Source: Paludibacter sp. (GTDB taxonomy: Bacteria > Bacteroidota > Bacteroidia > Bacteroidales > Paludibacteraceae). Taken from it: 64,000 bases of DNA. A program made the translations under genes and the position numbers. How positions within the stretch are numbered: the stretch's first letter is position 1; each line of letters begins with the position of its first letter. Positions 45,028 to 54,081 of this stretch are shown here, one piece after another. The notes below the pieces were generated by a model. It worked only from the letters and a program-made list of their open reading frames with translations, was not told where the DNA came from and searched no databases. The DNA lies in NCBI GenBank assembly GCA_028710415.1, contig JAQTUE010000007.1:1-64000 (forward strand), written 5' to 3'.

Positions 45028-46464
45028 ATGTCTAATAAGATTTTACATATTGTCCTGTTCTTAACGTTACTGAGCATTTCCTTGTTGGGGCAAAAGTACT
45101 CCGGAACGCCTGACCTAAAAAGCAATACCATTCCAATTACAGGAATTGTGAAAAACATTGCAGATTCAACCTTGCTTGATATTGTACAGCGTCAGACTTT
45201 CCGTTACTTCTGGGATTTTGCACATCCGGTAAGCGGATTAGCCAGGGAACGCAGCAATACAGTGTTAGCTGAACATTATTGGGATTATATAAATGAGGCA
45301 TACGATGAACCTAATTTTAGCAGAACTCCATTTGGCAGTGATGCCTGTGCCATTGGAGGAACCGGTTTTGGAATCATGAGTACAATTGTTGCTGTTGAAA
45401 GGGGATGGATAAAAAGGGATTCAGCGGTCAATCGTTTGATCCAAATAGCTGATTTTTTGACAAATGCAGATTGTTATCATGGCATTTACCCGCATTTTAT
45501 GAATGGCCGTACGGGGAAAACGATAAAGTTCGACCGCCTGGATGATGCCGCAGATATTGTGGAAACTTCGTATTTGCTAATGGGGTTTTTATGTGCCAGG
45601 GAGTATTTTAATAAAGACATACTCCGTGAAAAATATCTGGTCAAAAGAATAAATCAAATGTGGAGCGTTGCAAACTGGAACTGGCATACGAATGGTGAAA
45701 ATAAATTGTACTGGCACTGGAGCCCCAACAATAGCTTCGATATGAATTTCCCGGTCAGTGGGTGGAACGAATGCCTGATAACCTATATCATGGCTGCTTC
45801 TTCACCACATCATGCAATTTCAAAAAATGTTTATAATGCAACCTGGGTTGGCAGTGCAGGTTTTAGGAACGGGAAAACATATTATGGATTCGTACTTCCT
45901 TTGGGAAATTATGAAAAAGGAGGACCATTATTTTTTGAACACTATACATTCCTGGGGATCGACCCGACTGGATTGGTTGATTCGTTGGGTATAAATTATG
46001 AGGAACAAACCCGCAATCATACCCTGATTAACAGGGCTTACTGTATTGAAAACCCAAAGAAATATGCAGGATATGGCAAAAACTGTTGGGGATTGACTGC
46101 CGGAGATAGTTATAAAGGATATGTCGCTCATTGTCCCCAGGAAGATTTTGGGGTGATACAACCAACGGCTTCCCTCTCTTCATTTCCATATACTGCGGAA
46201 TATTCCATGCAGGCACTTAAACACTTTTATTATGACCTGGGAGATAAAATATGGAGCGAATATGGATTTACTGATGGTTTTAGCGAATCACACAACTGGT
46301 ATGCAAAAAGCCATCTAGCCATTGACCAGGGGCCTATAATTGTCATGATCGAAAATTACAGGAGTGGCTTGCTCTGGAAATTATTTATGCAAATACCGGA
46401 TATACAAAACGGATTAAAAAGACTTGGGTTTAAAAGTAAATGGATAAAATCAGAAACTAAGTAA
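45028..46464 (+). CDS. GH144-type endo-beta-1,2-glucanase, copy 3
   Basis: A 478-residue protein with signal peptide (MSNKILHIVLFLTLLSISLL) and no N-terminal Ig domain. The catalytic domain has RQTFRYFWDFAHPVSGLARE, an insertion of about 30 residues (EHYWDYINEAYDEPNFSRTP) absent from the other copies, GGTGFGIMSTIVAVERGW, DDAADIVETSYLLMGFL, PVSGWNECLITYIMAASSP and IIVMIENYRSGLLWKLFM. The insertion near the substrate cleft may change chain-length preference. It probably sits in the periplasm. It lies 32 bases after the GH43 gene and 26 before a GH3 gene, so it is in one operon with them. Confidence 0.83.
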   Translation: MSNKILHIVLFLTLLSISLLGQKYSGTPDLKSNTIPITGIVKNIADSTLLDIVQRQTFRYFWDFAHPVSGLARERSNTVLAEHYWDYINEAYDEPNFSRTPFGSDACAIGGTGFGIMSTIVAVERGWIKRDSAVNRLIQIADFLTNADCYHGIYPHFMNGRTGKTIKFDRLDDAADIVETSYLLMGFLCAREYFNKDILREKYLVKRINQMWSVANWNWHTNGENKLYWHWSPNNSFDMNFPVSGWNECLITYIMAASSPHHAISKNVYNATWVGSAGFRNGKTYYGFVLPLGNYEKGGPLFFEHYTFLGIDPTGLVDSLGINYEEQTRNHTLINRAYCIENPKKYAGYGKNCWGLTAGDSYKGYVAHCPQEDFGVIQPTASLSSFPYTAEYSMQALKHFYYDLGDKIWSEYGFTDGFSESHNWYAKSHLAIDQGPIIVMIENYRSGLLWKLFMQIPDIQNGLKRLGFKSKWIKSETK

Positions 46465-46490
46465 TAAAAAATGCAATATATAAATATATC

Positions 46491-48860
46491 ATGAAAACTA
46501 AAATATATTTATTCGTATTCTGTTTCGTATCTCTTTCTACTATTCAGGCACAAAAAAGTAAGTATAAAAATAGCATCGAACACAGCATAAAAACGGAACA
46601 GACAAAACCAGACTTGGCAACAGGGAAAGAACTTTATTTCAAACCTGATCCAAAAATGGATAAATTTATTGACGATTTAATGTCTAAAATGACTTTAGAA
46701 GAAAAAATCGGACAACTCAATTTACCTTCTGCAGGAGATTTTAAAACAGGCCAGGCCCAAAGTTCGGATATTGGAAAGAAAATCGAAGAAGGAAAAGTAG
46801 GCGGGTTGTTTAATATTAAAGGAGTAGAAAAGATCTATAATATTCAAAAAGTGGCAGTTGAAAAAAGTCGTTTAAAAATACCACTGTTATTTGGAATGGA
46901 TGTAATTCATGGATATGTGACCAATTTTCCGATTCCTTTAGGGCTTGCCTCTTCCTGGGATATAAACCTGATTGAGCAAACAGCACGAATTGCCGCCCAG
47001 GAAGCTACTGCCGATGGCATTTGCTGGACTTTTTCTCCCATGGTGGATCTGTCCCGGGATCCACGCTGGGGAAGGGTAGCAGAAGGCTCTGGTGAAGATG
47101 CCTATTTAGGCGGGCAAATAGCAAAAGCCATGGTGCATGGCTACCAGGGAAATGATTTGTCAGAAAAAAACACTATGCTTTCATGCGTGAAACATTATGC
47201 TTTGTATGGAGCAGTTGAGGCCGGGCGCGACTATAACACTGTAGACATGAGCAAATTGAGAATGTATAACGAATACTTCCCAACTTACAAAGCAGCAGTA
47301 GATGCCGGAGCAGGAAGTGCAATGGCTTCATTTAATGAAGTGGATGGGATTCCTGCAACCGGAAATCGCTGGTTGCTAACTGATGTTCTCCGGAATCAAT
47401 GGGGTTTTAAAGGATTTGTAGTGACTGACTATACCGGAATAAACGAAATGGTGGAACATGGCATTGGTGATTTGGAACAGGTGTCAGTTTTAGCTTTAAA
47501 GGCCGGAATCGACCTGGATATGGTCGGTGAAGGATTTTTAACCACTTTAAAGAAATCATTTGACGAAGGTAAAATACTCCAATCTGAAATTGATCGTGCT
47601 GTGCGTCTTATTTTGGAGGCTAAATACAGGTTGGGGTTATTTGAAGACCCCTATCGATATTGTGATTTGAACCGTGCTAAGACTGAAATATACACCCTGA
47701 AAAACAGATCCATAGCACGATCAGTATCGAGCCAATCAATGGTGTTGCTTAAAAATGCGAATGAATTATTGCCATTAAAACAAACCGGCACAATAGCAGT
47801 TATAGGTCCTTTAGCCAATAATCCTGAAAACATGCCCGGCACCTGGAGTGTAGCTGCCAACCACACAGAAACTGTTAGCCTGTTGAATGGACTAAAGGAA
47901 ACTATGGGAGAGAAAGTAAACTTTATGTATGCAAAAGGAAGCAATTTTGATTATAATGCTGAATTAGAAGCCCGTTATACGATGTTTGGCAAAAACAGTT
48001 ATCGCGATATCAGGCCTGTTGATCAAATTATAAAAGAGGCAGTCGAAGTGGCTGATAAAGCGGATGTCATTATTGCTGCATTAGGTGAAGCTTCCGAAAT
48101 GAGTGGTGAATGCAGTTCGAGATCAGATATTGAGATACCACAATCCCAAAAAGATTTATTGGTAGCATTAAAAAAAACAGGGAAACCAATCGTATTGGTG
48201 CTCTTTACGGGGAGGCCACTCGTATTAAATCAGGAAAAAGAAATTGCTGATGCCATTCTGAATGTCTGGTTCCCGGGAAGTGAAGCCGGTTATGCCATAT
48301 CGGATGTATTGTTCGGTAAAGTAAATCCATCAGGAAAACTTCCAATGTCATTTCCGCGTAGTGTCGGGCAAATTCCATTGTATTATAATTATAAATCAAC
48401 CGGGCGACCTGAAAATAAACAAGATGATTTTGAAAAATTCAGGTCGGTTTATCTGGATATACCAAATTCACCCCTCTTTCCTTTTGGATTCGGGTTAAGT
48501 TATACCACCTTTAATTACAGTGAAATAAGTTTAAATTCGACCAGGTTACAAGGCAACCAAATTCTAAAGGCCAGTGTGCAGGTTACAAACACAGGCAAAT
48601 ATGATGGTTCGGAAGTGGTTCAGTTATACATTCGTGATGTTGTTGGAAGCATCACGCGCCCCATAAAAGAATTAAAGGGATTTCAAAAGATTATGTTAAA
48701 GGCTGGGGAAAGTAAAACTGTAATTTTCGATATTAGAACTGATGATTTGAAATTCTACAACAACGACTTAAAATACGATTGGGAAAGTGGAGATTTTGAA
48801 ATTAAAATAGGCGGTAATTCGCAGGATTTAAAAACAGCACTGGTAAACTGGAAGAAATAG
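46491..48860 (+). CDS. GH3 beta-glucosidase, periplasmic
   Basis: A 789-residue GH3 with signal peptidase I-type signal (ends STIQAQ). Nucleophile Asp313 in FVVTDYTGIN, acid/base Glu540 in EMSGECSSRS, C-terminal fibronectin-III-like domain. Relative to the 26218 enzyme it has about 30 extra N-terminal residues and a linker around residue 490 (YTMFGKNSYRDIRPVDQI). It is likely to split sophorose and short beta-1,2-gluco-oligosaccharides in the periplasm; specificity is inferred from the operon. Two GH3 paralogues at opposite ends of the locus suggest division of labour by chain length or location. Confidence 0.87.
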   Translation: MKTKIYLFVFCFVSLSTIQAQKSKYKNSIEHSIKTEQTKPDLATGKELYFKPDPKMDKFIDDLMSKMTLEEKIGQLNLPSAGDFKTGQAQSSDIGKKIEEGKVGGLFNIKGVEKIYNIQKVAVEKSRLKIPLLFGMDVIHGYVTNFPIPLGLASSWDINLIEQTARIAAQEATADGICWTFSPMVDLSRDPRWGRVAEGSGEDAYLGGQIAKAMVHGYQGNDLSEKNTMLSCVKHYALYGAVEAGRDYNTVDMSKLRMYNEYFPTYKAAVDAGAGSAMASFNEVDGIPATGNRWLLTDVLRNQWGFKGFVVTDYTGINEMVEHGIGDLEQVSVLALKAGIDLDMVGEGFLTTLKKSFDEGKILQSEIDRAVRLILEAKYRLGLFEDPYRYCDLNRAKTEIYTLKNRSIARSVSSQSMVLLKNANELLPLKQTGTIAVIGPLANNPENMPGTWSVAANHTETVSLLNGLKETMGEKVNFMYAKGSNFDYNAELEARYTMFGKNSYRDIRPVDQIIKEAVEVADKADVIIAALGEASEMSGECSSRSDIEIPQSQKDLLVALKKTGKPIVLVLFTGRPLVLNQEKEIADAILNVWFPGSEAGYAISDVLFGKVNPSGKLPMSFPRSVGQIPLYYNYKSTGRPENKQDDFEKFRSVYLDIPNSPLFPFGFGLSYTTFNYSEISLNSTRLQGNQILKASVQVTNTGKYDGSEVVQLYIRDVVGSITRPIKELKGFQKIMLKAGESKTVIFDIRTDDLKFYNNDLKYDWESGDFEIKIGGNSQDLKTALVNWKK

Positions 48861-49175
48861 AAAGTGTTGTATGACATGTTTGATAAATTAAATTTAAATC
48901 AACAATCCTTATTGCAATAAATTATATTTTGACTTTGAATGATTGATATTCTTATTTTACTGCAAATAGAGCATACCTTGTATCGATGTACTCAAAGCCT
49001 TAACGTCCCATAAAGCAAATTACAACCTAAAACGATATTAATTTAAAAATACAACATTAAATGCAAAATAACTAAAGTTGAGTTTTGTTATTATTTATCT
49101 TATTTTGGCATTTATTTTAACCAAGAGACTTCGGAACTTGACAACCTTCTGTTTTATGGTTAAAGAGGATTCAGA
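48861..49175. other. Spacer after the PUL
   Basis: No gene or clear terminator is seen. The GC-rich hairpin that follows is given separately. Confidence 0.35.
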
Positions 49176-49262
49176 GAGGGTTTGTTGAGGGTTCGGATAG
49201 GTTAACCTCATTGAACCCTATACCAACCCTCAATCAACCCTCAACCAACCCTCAACCAACCC
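49176..49262. repeat. GC-rich hairpin with AACCAACCCTC direct repeats
   Basis: 49176-49202 pairs imperfectly with 49214-49242 (GAGGGTT, TTGAGGGTT and ATAGG blocks against their complements). CAACCAACCCT-like direct units follow to 49262. The layout resembles the hairpin at 300-377 (GGGGGTTGG blocks), with A/T replacing some G/C. No gene is present. Confidence 0.7.
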
Positions 49263-49542
49263 ACTATGAATTCACTTCATTTTAAAAGCGGATTTTGGAA
49301 ATAGGAAGAGGTCTATTCATATCCGTAACCTGATTAAAAAAAACTGAAGTCAAATAAAAAGATCAGGATTAGTTTCATCTTTAAAATTCTCGTTTTAATA
49401 AAAAACAGGGTCAACCACTACAACTACAAATATTTGAAAGTTGTGTAGCTTGATTTGTTTTGATTGGCTTTAGAGGGGATTTCAGGCAATGAAGCATCAA
49501 ATAAAAAAAACTGCAATCATCTTCAAAATCTGTTGACAACTA

Positions 49543-51840
49543 TTATTCCGTAAATTTAGGATTAAATAGCAGGAATCCAATATTAACCCCAAAATTCCAC
49601 TTGCTGGCAGCTGAACTATAGTAATTCACAAACATGCCGGCTGAAGCAATCTTAAAATTATACACCAGTGAAGTTTCACCTAAAAACTGTGTGGAGTGGA
49701 AAGGTACAGTATAGTAGGCTGAATTATCAACAGCACGATTAATGGTTTTATAAGGAACAAACCAATATGCTTCCCCACGAATATGCAGGTCCTTGGTGAG
49801 GTTATAGATAGGTTTTAATCCTACGGCTGCATACTGGTTGGCACAATAAGCTTCATTAAATGTGGTGCGGCTGTATGGGGTTGGGCGGAAAGCAGGTGCT
49901 TCAATAACAGTTACCGTATAATTCTGAAGCAGTTTCCGTGATGAGAATGCCAGTTCACCATAGGTACCAAGTGTAAAATGATGGGAAACTTGTATATAAT
50001 GATCAAATTTTGCTTTCCATTGCAGCCAACCATTAAAGACATCATTTACATCTTTCGAGGCATCATCATACGATCTATACGTCTCCTCTCCCCCTAAGAA
50101 CTGCAAGGTAGTACTGTGATTATACCCTTTGGTAGGATACATTATATTGTTCAGGGTATTGGTTTCAATTTTTCCGAACAGGCTACCCAGCGAAAACAGG
50201 CTTTCGTCCTCCCTGGTGGAAGAAGTAATCACTGAACGGTTCAGGTAATAGTTATCGGTCAGGAAACCATACCCGATTCCAAATTCCAGACGCCCTTTCA
50301 TTGTAAGTGGAAACCCCACACTTAATTTGCTATAGATTTCATTTTGCCTGAAATTGGAGGTCCTGTTATCGTTATAAAAAATCTGATCCCCTTCAAAATA
50401 ATCGAACTTATGCAATACAAGAGCCATTCTTGCATACCAGCTTCGTTGGGCCGGCATATCAATCCGGGTACTGATTCCCAAACCGTTATACATCTTACCA
50501 AACTGTGCATCGATAGAGACTGTTTGGGCATATTCGGTCAGATTCTGATAGGATAACCCAAAATAAGCCTGATTGGAGGTAGAAGAGGATACATTGCCAC
50601 CAATCAATACCTTTAAATGGTCCTGAGTTTTTACATTCAGGTGCAGGTCAAAATTACCGGTGGCAGAATTGAATATGGCATGTGGAATCACCTCCAGGAT
50701 TTTATCGTCGGAGATCAACCTGAAATAGGCTTCTTTAAAATCTTTCAGGGTGAAAACCTCATTCTTATTATGAAAAACATCCTGGATATATATCTTTTGA
50801 AGGCTATCCACTCCTTCTACCTCGACTTTCTGGAATTTCAAATCAGGATAGCGGTTTCTGAAAGCCTGGCGTTTCAGGCTTAATTCTTCGGCAGATATTC
50901 TTCTCTGAACACGTTCTTTAATTTCATCGATATGTTTTATGGTAGAGTCATACCCCAACTGTACCATTTCATCTACCCTTGTAAAATCAAAGATTTTAAA
51001 TGTCGGCATGTTGAACTTGAGCAATACCCCTTCTTTTGGAGATATTGTATAGTCGGTCTTGCTCATGATCATATTCTGGATCTGCATGAGAATATCCCGT
51101 TCGTCAGGTTTACGGGGATTCTTAGCCACCACACTGCCAATCATAAGGTCAGGTTTGAAATCATTCCGCATGACATCCACGGGGAAGTTATTGAAAATGC
51201 CGCCATCGAATAACAAACGATTATCAATCACTACCGGCTTAAACATAAAAGGGTAGGAAATCGAAGCATGAATGGCATCCCCCAATACCCCATAGCGGAA
51301 TACCACAGCTTCTTTGTTGTAAATGTCCGAGGCAACACAGCGGAATGGCACAAATAACTTATCGAAATCACCCCCTGCAACTGCATTGGCTTGTGACGTT
51401 AATGGAACAAAAGCATAGTTCATTTGACGTGGTGAAACGATATTGGTTGGAAGGACTGCCGATTTTAAATTGATAGAATCAATATTGTGGATATTAAACG
51501 AGATTTCTACAAAATTGGGTTTCGGATCTGCATTCCGGTAATAATACTTATAGTTGGAATCGATTTCACCAGTGGTCCAATACTTAAAATCATTGGATTT
51601 GATAGTTTCAATCATTTCGTCAACAGTAAATCCCATGGCATACATTCCTCCCACAATGGCACCCATCGAAGTTCCTGTGACATAATCAATGGGGATATTA
51701 TTTTCTTCAAGAGCCTTGATCACCCCGATATGGGTAATACCTTTAGCACCTCCCCCACTCATCACCAGTCCTATTTTTTGGGCGTGAATTTCAGGTAATA
51801 ATAACACTAACAGACCTAAAATCAGGGAATACTTTTTCAT
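49543..51840 (-). CDS. Patatin-like phospholipase fused to an outer-membrane barrel
   Basis: About 765 residues from the ATG at 51840, which gives signal peptide MKKYSLILGLLVLLLPEIHA; the frame is open up to 51888. The patatin domain (about 22-220) has the oxyanion loop SGGGAKG, nucleophile GTSMG and dyad Asp in DGGIFNNFPV. A POTRA-like segment (about 330-400) and a 16-strand Omp85-type barrel follow, ending in a Phe-containing strand (FLLFNPKF). This is the type Vd (PlpD-like) autotransporter layout common in Bacteroidota: a lipolytic acyl-hydrolase displayed at the outer membrane. It is divergently transcribed from the metallophosphoesterase gene. Confidence 0.88.
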   Translation of the reverse strand: MKKYSLILGLLVLLLPEIHAQKIGLVMSGGGAKGITHIGVIKALEENNIPIDYVTGTSMGAIVGGMYAMGFTVDEMIETIKSNDFKYWTTGEIDSNYKYYYRNADPKPNFVEISFNIHNIDSINLKSAVLPTNIVSPRQMNYAFVPLTSQANAVAGGDFDKLFVPFRCVASDIYNKEAVVFRYGVLGDAIHASISYPFMFKPVVIDNRLLFDGGIFNNFPVDVMRNDFKPDLMIGSVVAKNPRKPDERDILMQIQNMIMSKTDYTISPKEGVLLKFNMPTFKIFDFTRVDEMVQLGYDSTIKHIDEIKERVQRRISAEELSLKRQAFRNRYPDLKFQKVEVEGVDSLQKIYIQDVFHNKNEVFTLKDFKEAYFRLISDDKILEVIPHAIFNSATGNFDLHLNVKTQDHLKVLIGGNVSSSTSNQAYFGLSYQNLTEYAQTVSIDAQFGKMYNGLGISTRIDMPAQRSWYARMALVLHKFDYFEGDQIFYNDNRTSNFRQNEIYSKLSVGFPLTMKGRLEFGIGYGFLTDNYYLNRSVITSSTREDESLFSLGSLFGKIETNTLNNIMYPTKGYNHSTTLQFLGGEETYRSYDDASKDVNDVFNGWLQWKAKFDHYIQVSHHFTLGTYGELAFSSRKLLQNYTVTVIEAPAFRPTPYSRTTFNEAYCANQYAAVGLKPIYNLTKDLHIRGEAYWFVPYKTINRAVDNSAYYTVPFHSTQFLGETSLVYNFKIASAGMFVNYYSSAASKWNFGVNIGFLLFNPKFTE

Positions 51841-52182
51841 TCTTTGGATTAATTCGTTAAACACCATAAAAATACAACAAAAGAACATAATAACATGTTT
51901 GATTGGAATGATAATAATTTATTAATAAAAAATTTAAACCCTTGTTTTTCTTAGCACAACTGGTTAAATTCAAAAGCTCTGATGACTTAAAAACATGGTT
52001 GCAACACACAGTGGTATATCCAACATCAAATAGAACAATTAATTTTATTCATTACTTTTGCAGCTGATTATCAAAATGCGGATTGCTTTCAATAGACTTG
52101 CACCCAAATCAATCCTATCTATTGAAAACATTCTTTCCATTCAAACGTTTCAATTCACAATTACTTATTTAAATTAGAATGT
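51841..52182. promoter_or_regulatory. Divergent intergenic region with a candidate -7 element
   Basis: This is a 342-base AT-rich divergent promoter region. TACTTTTG at 52053-52060 (plus strand) matches TAnnTTTG exactly, about 120 bases before the metallophosphoesterase ATG. No clear -33 box is seen at the expected distance. Nothing else is visible. Confidence 0.4.
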
Positions 52183-53298
52183 ATGAAAATTGGATTTATT
52201 ATTGTTGCATTAATTATACTTTTTTCGTTAAATGGTTATGTGATGGTACGCGGATGGCAGGCATTGCCCTCCGCTGCTTCGTTAAGGCCAATTTATCTGG
52301 TTACTGCGATTTTGCTTTTTATGTCATTATTTGCCGGAATGATTTTTGGCAATGCAATGCCCCTGGGGTTTGGTAAAGTGGTGAGTTTTCTCGGATTCAC
52401 CTACCTCATCATTTTTAGTTACCTCTTTTTATCTTTTATACTGGTGGATGTCCTGCGCCTGTTGAACTTGTTGGTTCAGGTAAGAACCGCTTATATGGAC
52501 AGTTTCAGGTTGTGGATGATGGTTGCCACACTGGTAATTACCGGTATTGCTTTGATAATCGGTAATTACAAGTTCAATCATCCTAAAACAGTAACCCTGA
52601 ATCTAAGCATCAAGAACCCAATTCAAAATAAAGATCTGAAAATTGTAGCTGTAAGCGATCTTCATTTGGGAATATCAATTGATAAAAAGAAGTTGCAAAG
52701 CTATGTGAAGATGATTAATGACCAGCATCCCGATATCGTATTATTGGCAGGTGATGTTTCCGACCGGTCCATGATACCCGTGATCAGTCAAAACATGCTG
52801 GAGGAATTCCGTGCTATCAAAGCACCTAAAGGAGTATATGCCATTAACGGGAATCACGAGCATTATGCCGAAACTTCCACCGCAACAGCTGATTATTTAA
52901 AAGAAGCAGGGATTATCTTTTTAAAAGATTCATCCTGTTTGGTTGACAGTAGCTTCTATGTGGTAGGACGGGATGACCGTACAAACACAAAGCGTAAATC
53001 ATTGAAGGATTTAGTGTCAGGATTGGATAGTAAATTTCCACGTATCTTAATGGATCATCAACCCTATCACCTGGAGGAAGCTGAAAAGAACAATATCGCC
53101 TTGCAAATATCCGGACATACGCACAATGGACAGTTCTTCCCAGGCAATCTATTTGTCAAAAGGATCTATGAATTGGGATATGGGTATCTTAAAAAAGGGA
53201 ATACGCATTTCTATGTCTCTTCAGGACTTGGACTTTGGGGACCACAATACCGCATTGGCACTGAATCGGAAATGGTTGTTATTCATTTGAGAATATAG
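52183..53298 (+). CDS. Membrane-anchored metallophosphoesterase
   Basis: A 371-residue protein. Four hydrophobic segments lie in the first ~130 residues. The calcineurin-type domain then has VSDLHLG (about 156), GDVSDRS, GNHEHY and SGHTHNGQFFP, giving all the metal ligands of the family (D-H, D, N-H, H, H-x-H). This matches YkuE/YaeI-like membrane metallophosphoesterases, some of which cleave UDP-2,3-diacylglucosamine or phospholipid heads; substrate not determinable here. The start is ATG 52183; a TTGATT-type tract follows the stop. Confidence 0.85.
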   Translation: MKIGFIIVALIILFSLNGYVMVRGWQALPSAASLRPIYLVTAILLFMSLFAGMIFGNAMPLGFGKVVSFLGFTYLIIFSYLFLSFILVDVLRLLNLLVQVRTAYMDSFRLWMMVATLVITGIALIIGNYKFNHPKTVTLNLSIKNPIQNKDLKIVAVSDLHLGISIDKKKLQSYVKMINDQHPDIVLLAGDVSDRSMIPVISQNMLEEFRAIKAPKGVYAINGNHEHYAETSTATADYLKEAGIIFLKDSSCLVDSSFYVVGRDDRTNTKRKSLKDLVSGLDSKFPRILMDHQPYHLEEAEKNNIALQISGHTHNGQFFPGNLFVKRIYELGYGYLKKGNTHFYVSSGLGLWGPQYRIGTESEMVVIHLRI

Positions 53299-53300
53299 TA

Positions 53301-53400
53301 GTTGATTGGTTAATTGGTTGATTAGGTTAAATGAGTTGATTAGGTTAAATGAGTTGATTAGGTTAAATGAGTTGATTGAGTTGATTGAGGTATTGGATTA
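53301..53400 (+). repeat. TTGATTAGGTTAAATGAG tandem tract after the phosphoesterase gene
   Basis: About three near-perfect copies of a ~20-base unit containing TTGATTAGGTTAAATGAG follow a TTGATTGGTTAATTGG start, beginning 3 bases after the stop. It belongs to the same class as 28444-28525 and the inverted tracts at 53505-53560 and 56030-56095. Confidence 0.75.
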
Positions 53401-53560
53401 CTTTCGATTTAGTTAATTGGGTAAAGATAAAAAAAAGTTTTATCCGTTTCAAAGTAAATATAATGAATCAACTCTTTAAATAACAACTTAATTTTCATCC
53501 GTAAAACTTACTCAACCAATTAACTAATTAACCAATTAACTTACTCAACTAATCAACCAT

Positions 53561-54001
53561 TCACCTTTTAGACTTAAAGAATTCCTTCATCAACTTGCTG
53601 CATTCTTCTTCCAGGACACCCTTTACAACTTCTGTTTTAGGGTGCAAAGCATTCGGTGCAAAGCGGTAGTAACCCCTTTTCTCATCAGATGCCCCGTAAA
53701 CTATCCGGCTGATTTGTGACCATCCCAAAGCACCAGCGCACATGACGCAAGGCTCTACTGTTACATAAAGCGTGCAATCGGTCAGGTATTTTCCACCCAG
53801 GAAACCGGCAGCAGCTGTAATTGCCTGCATCTCGGCATGTGCGGTAACATCATTCAGCGTTTCGGTCAGGTTATGCCCACGGGCTATTATACGGCCCTGG
53901 CACACGACCACTGCACCAATGGGCACTTCGTCACGATTCGCAGCCTGGCGAGCCTCCTGAAGGGCTTGTTTCATGTAATACTCGTCCGGATTAATATCCA
54001 T
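53561..54001 (-). CDS. tadA: tRNA-specific adenosine deaminase TadA
   Basis: 146 residues from ATG 54001 (MDINPDEYYMKQALQEARQA); the frame is open to an ATG at 54034 that would add 11 residues with no family match. The zinc site is complete: HAE (TAHAEMQA) with the catalytic Glu, and PCVMC in VTVEPCVMCAGALG. The family converts A34 to inosine in tRNA-Arg(ACG) in the cytosol and is normally essential. The tract beyond its stop (about 53505-53560) is the reverse-oriented TTGATT-type repeat. Confidence 0.92.
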   Translation of the reverse strand: MDINPDEYYMKQALQEARQAANRDEVPIGAVVVCQGRIIARGHNLTETLNDVTAHAEMQAITAAAGFLGGKYLTDCTLYVTVEPCVMCAGALGWSQISRIVYGASDEKRGYYRFAPNALHPKTEVVKGVLEEECSKLMKEFFKSKR

Positions 54002-54081
54002 AGAATCATCCTGGCTATAATATGAAATACCCATTCCTTGATCTGATTAAAATTGTAAATCGTAATTGAATAAATCGTAAA

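Noticed and set aside
52179..52376. 65-codon overlapping frame at the phosphoesterase start
   Set aside because: It overlaps ATG 52183 in another frame; Cys/Tyr-rich nonsense translation with no features.
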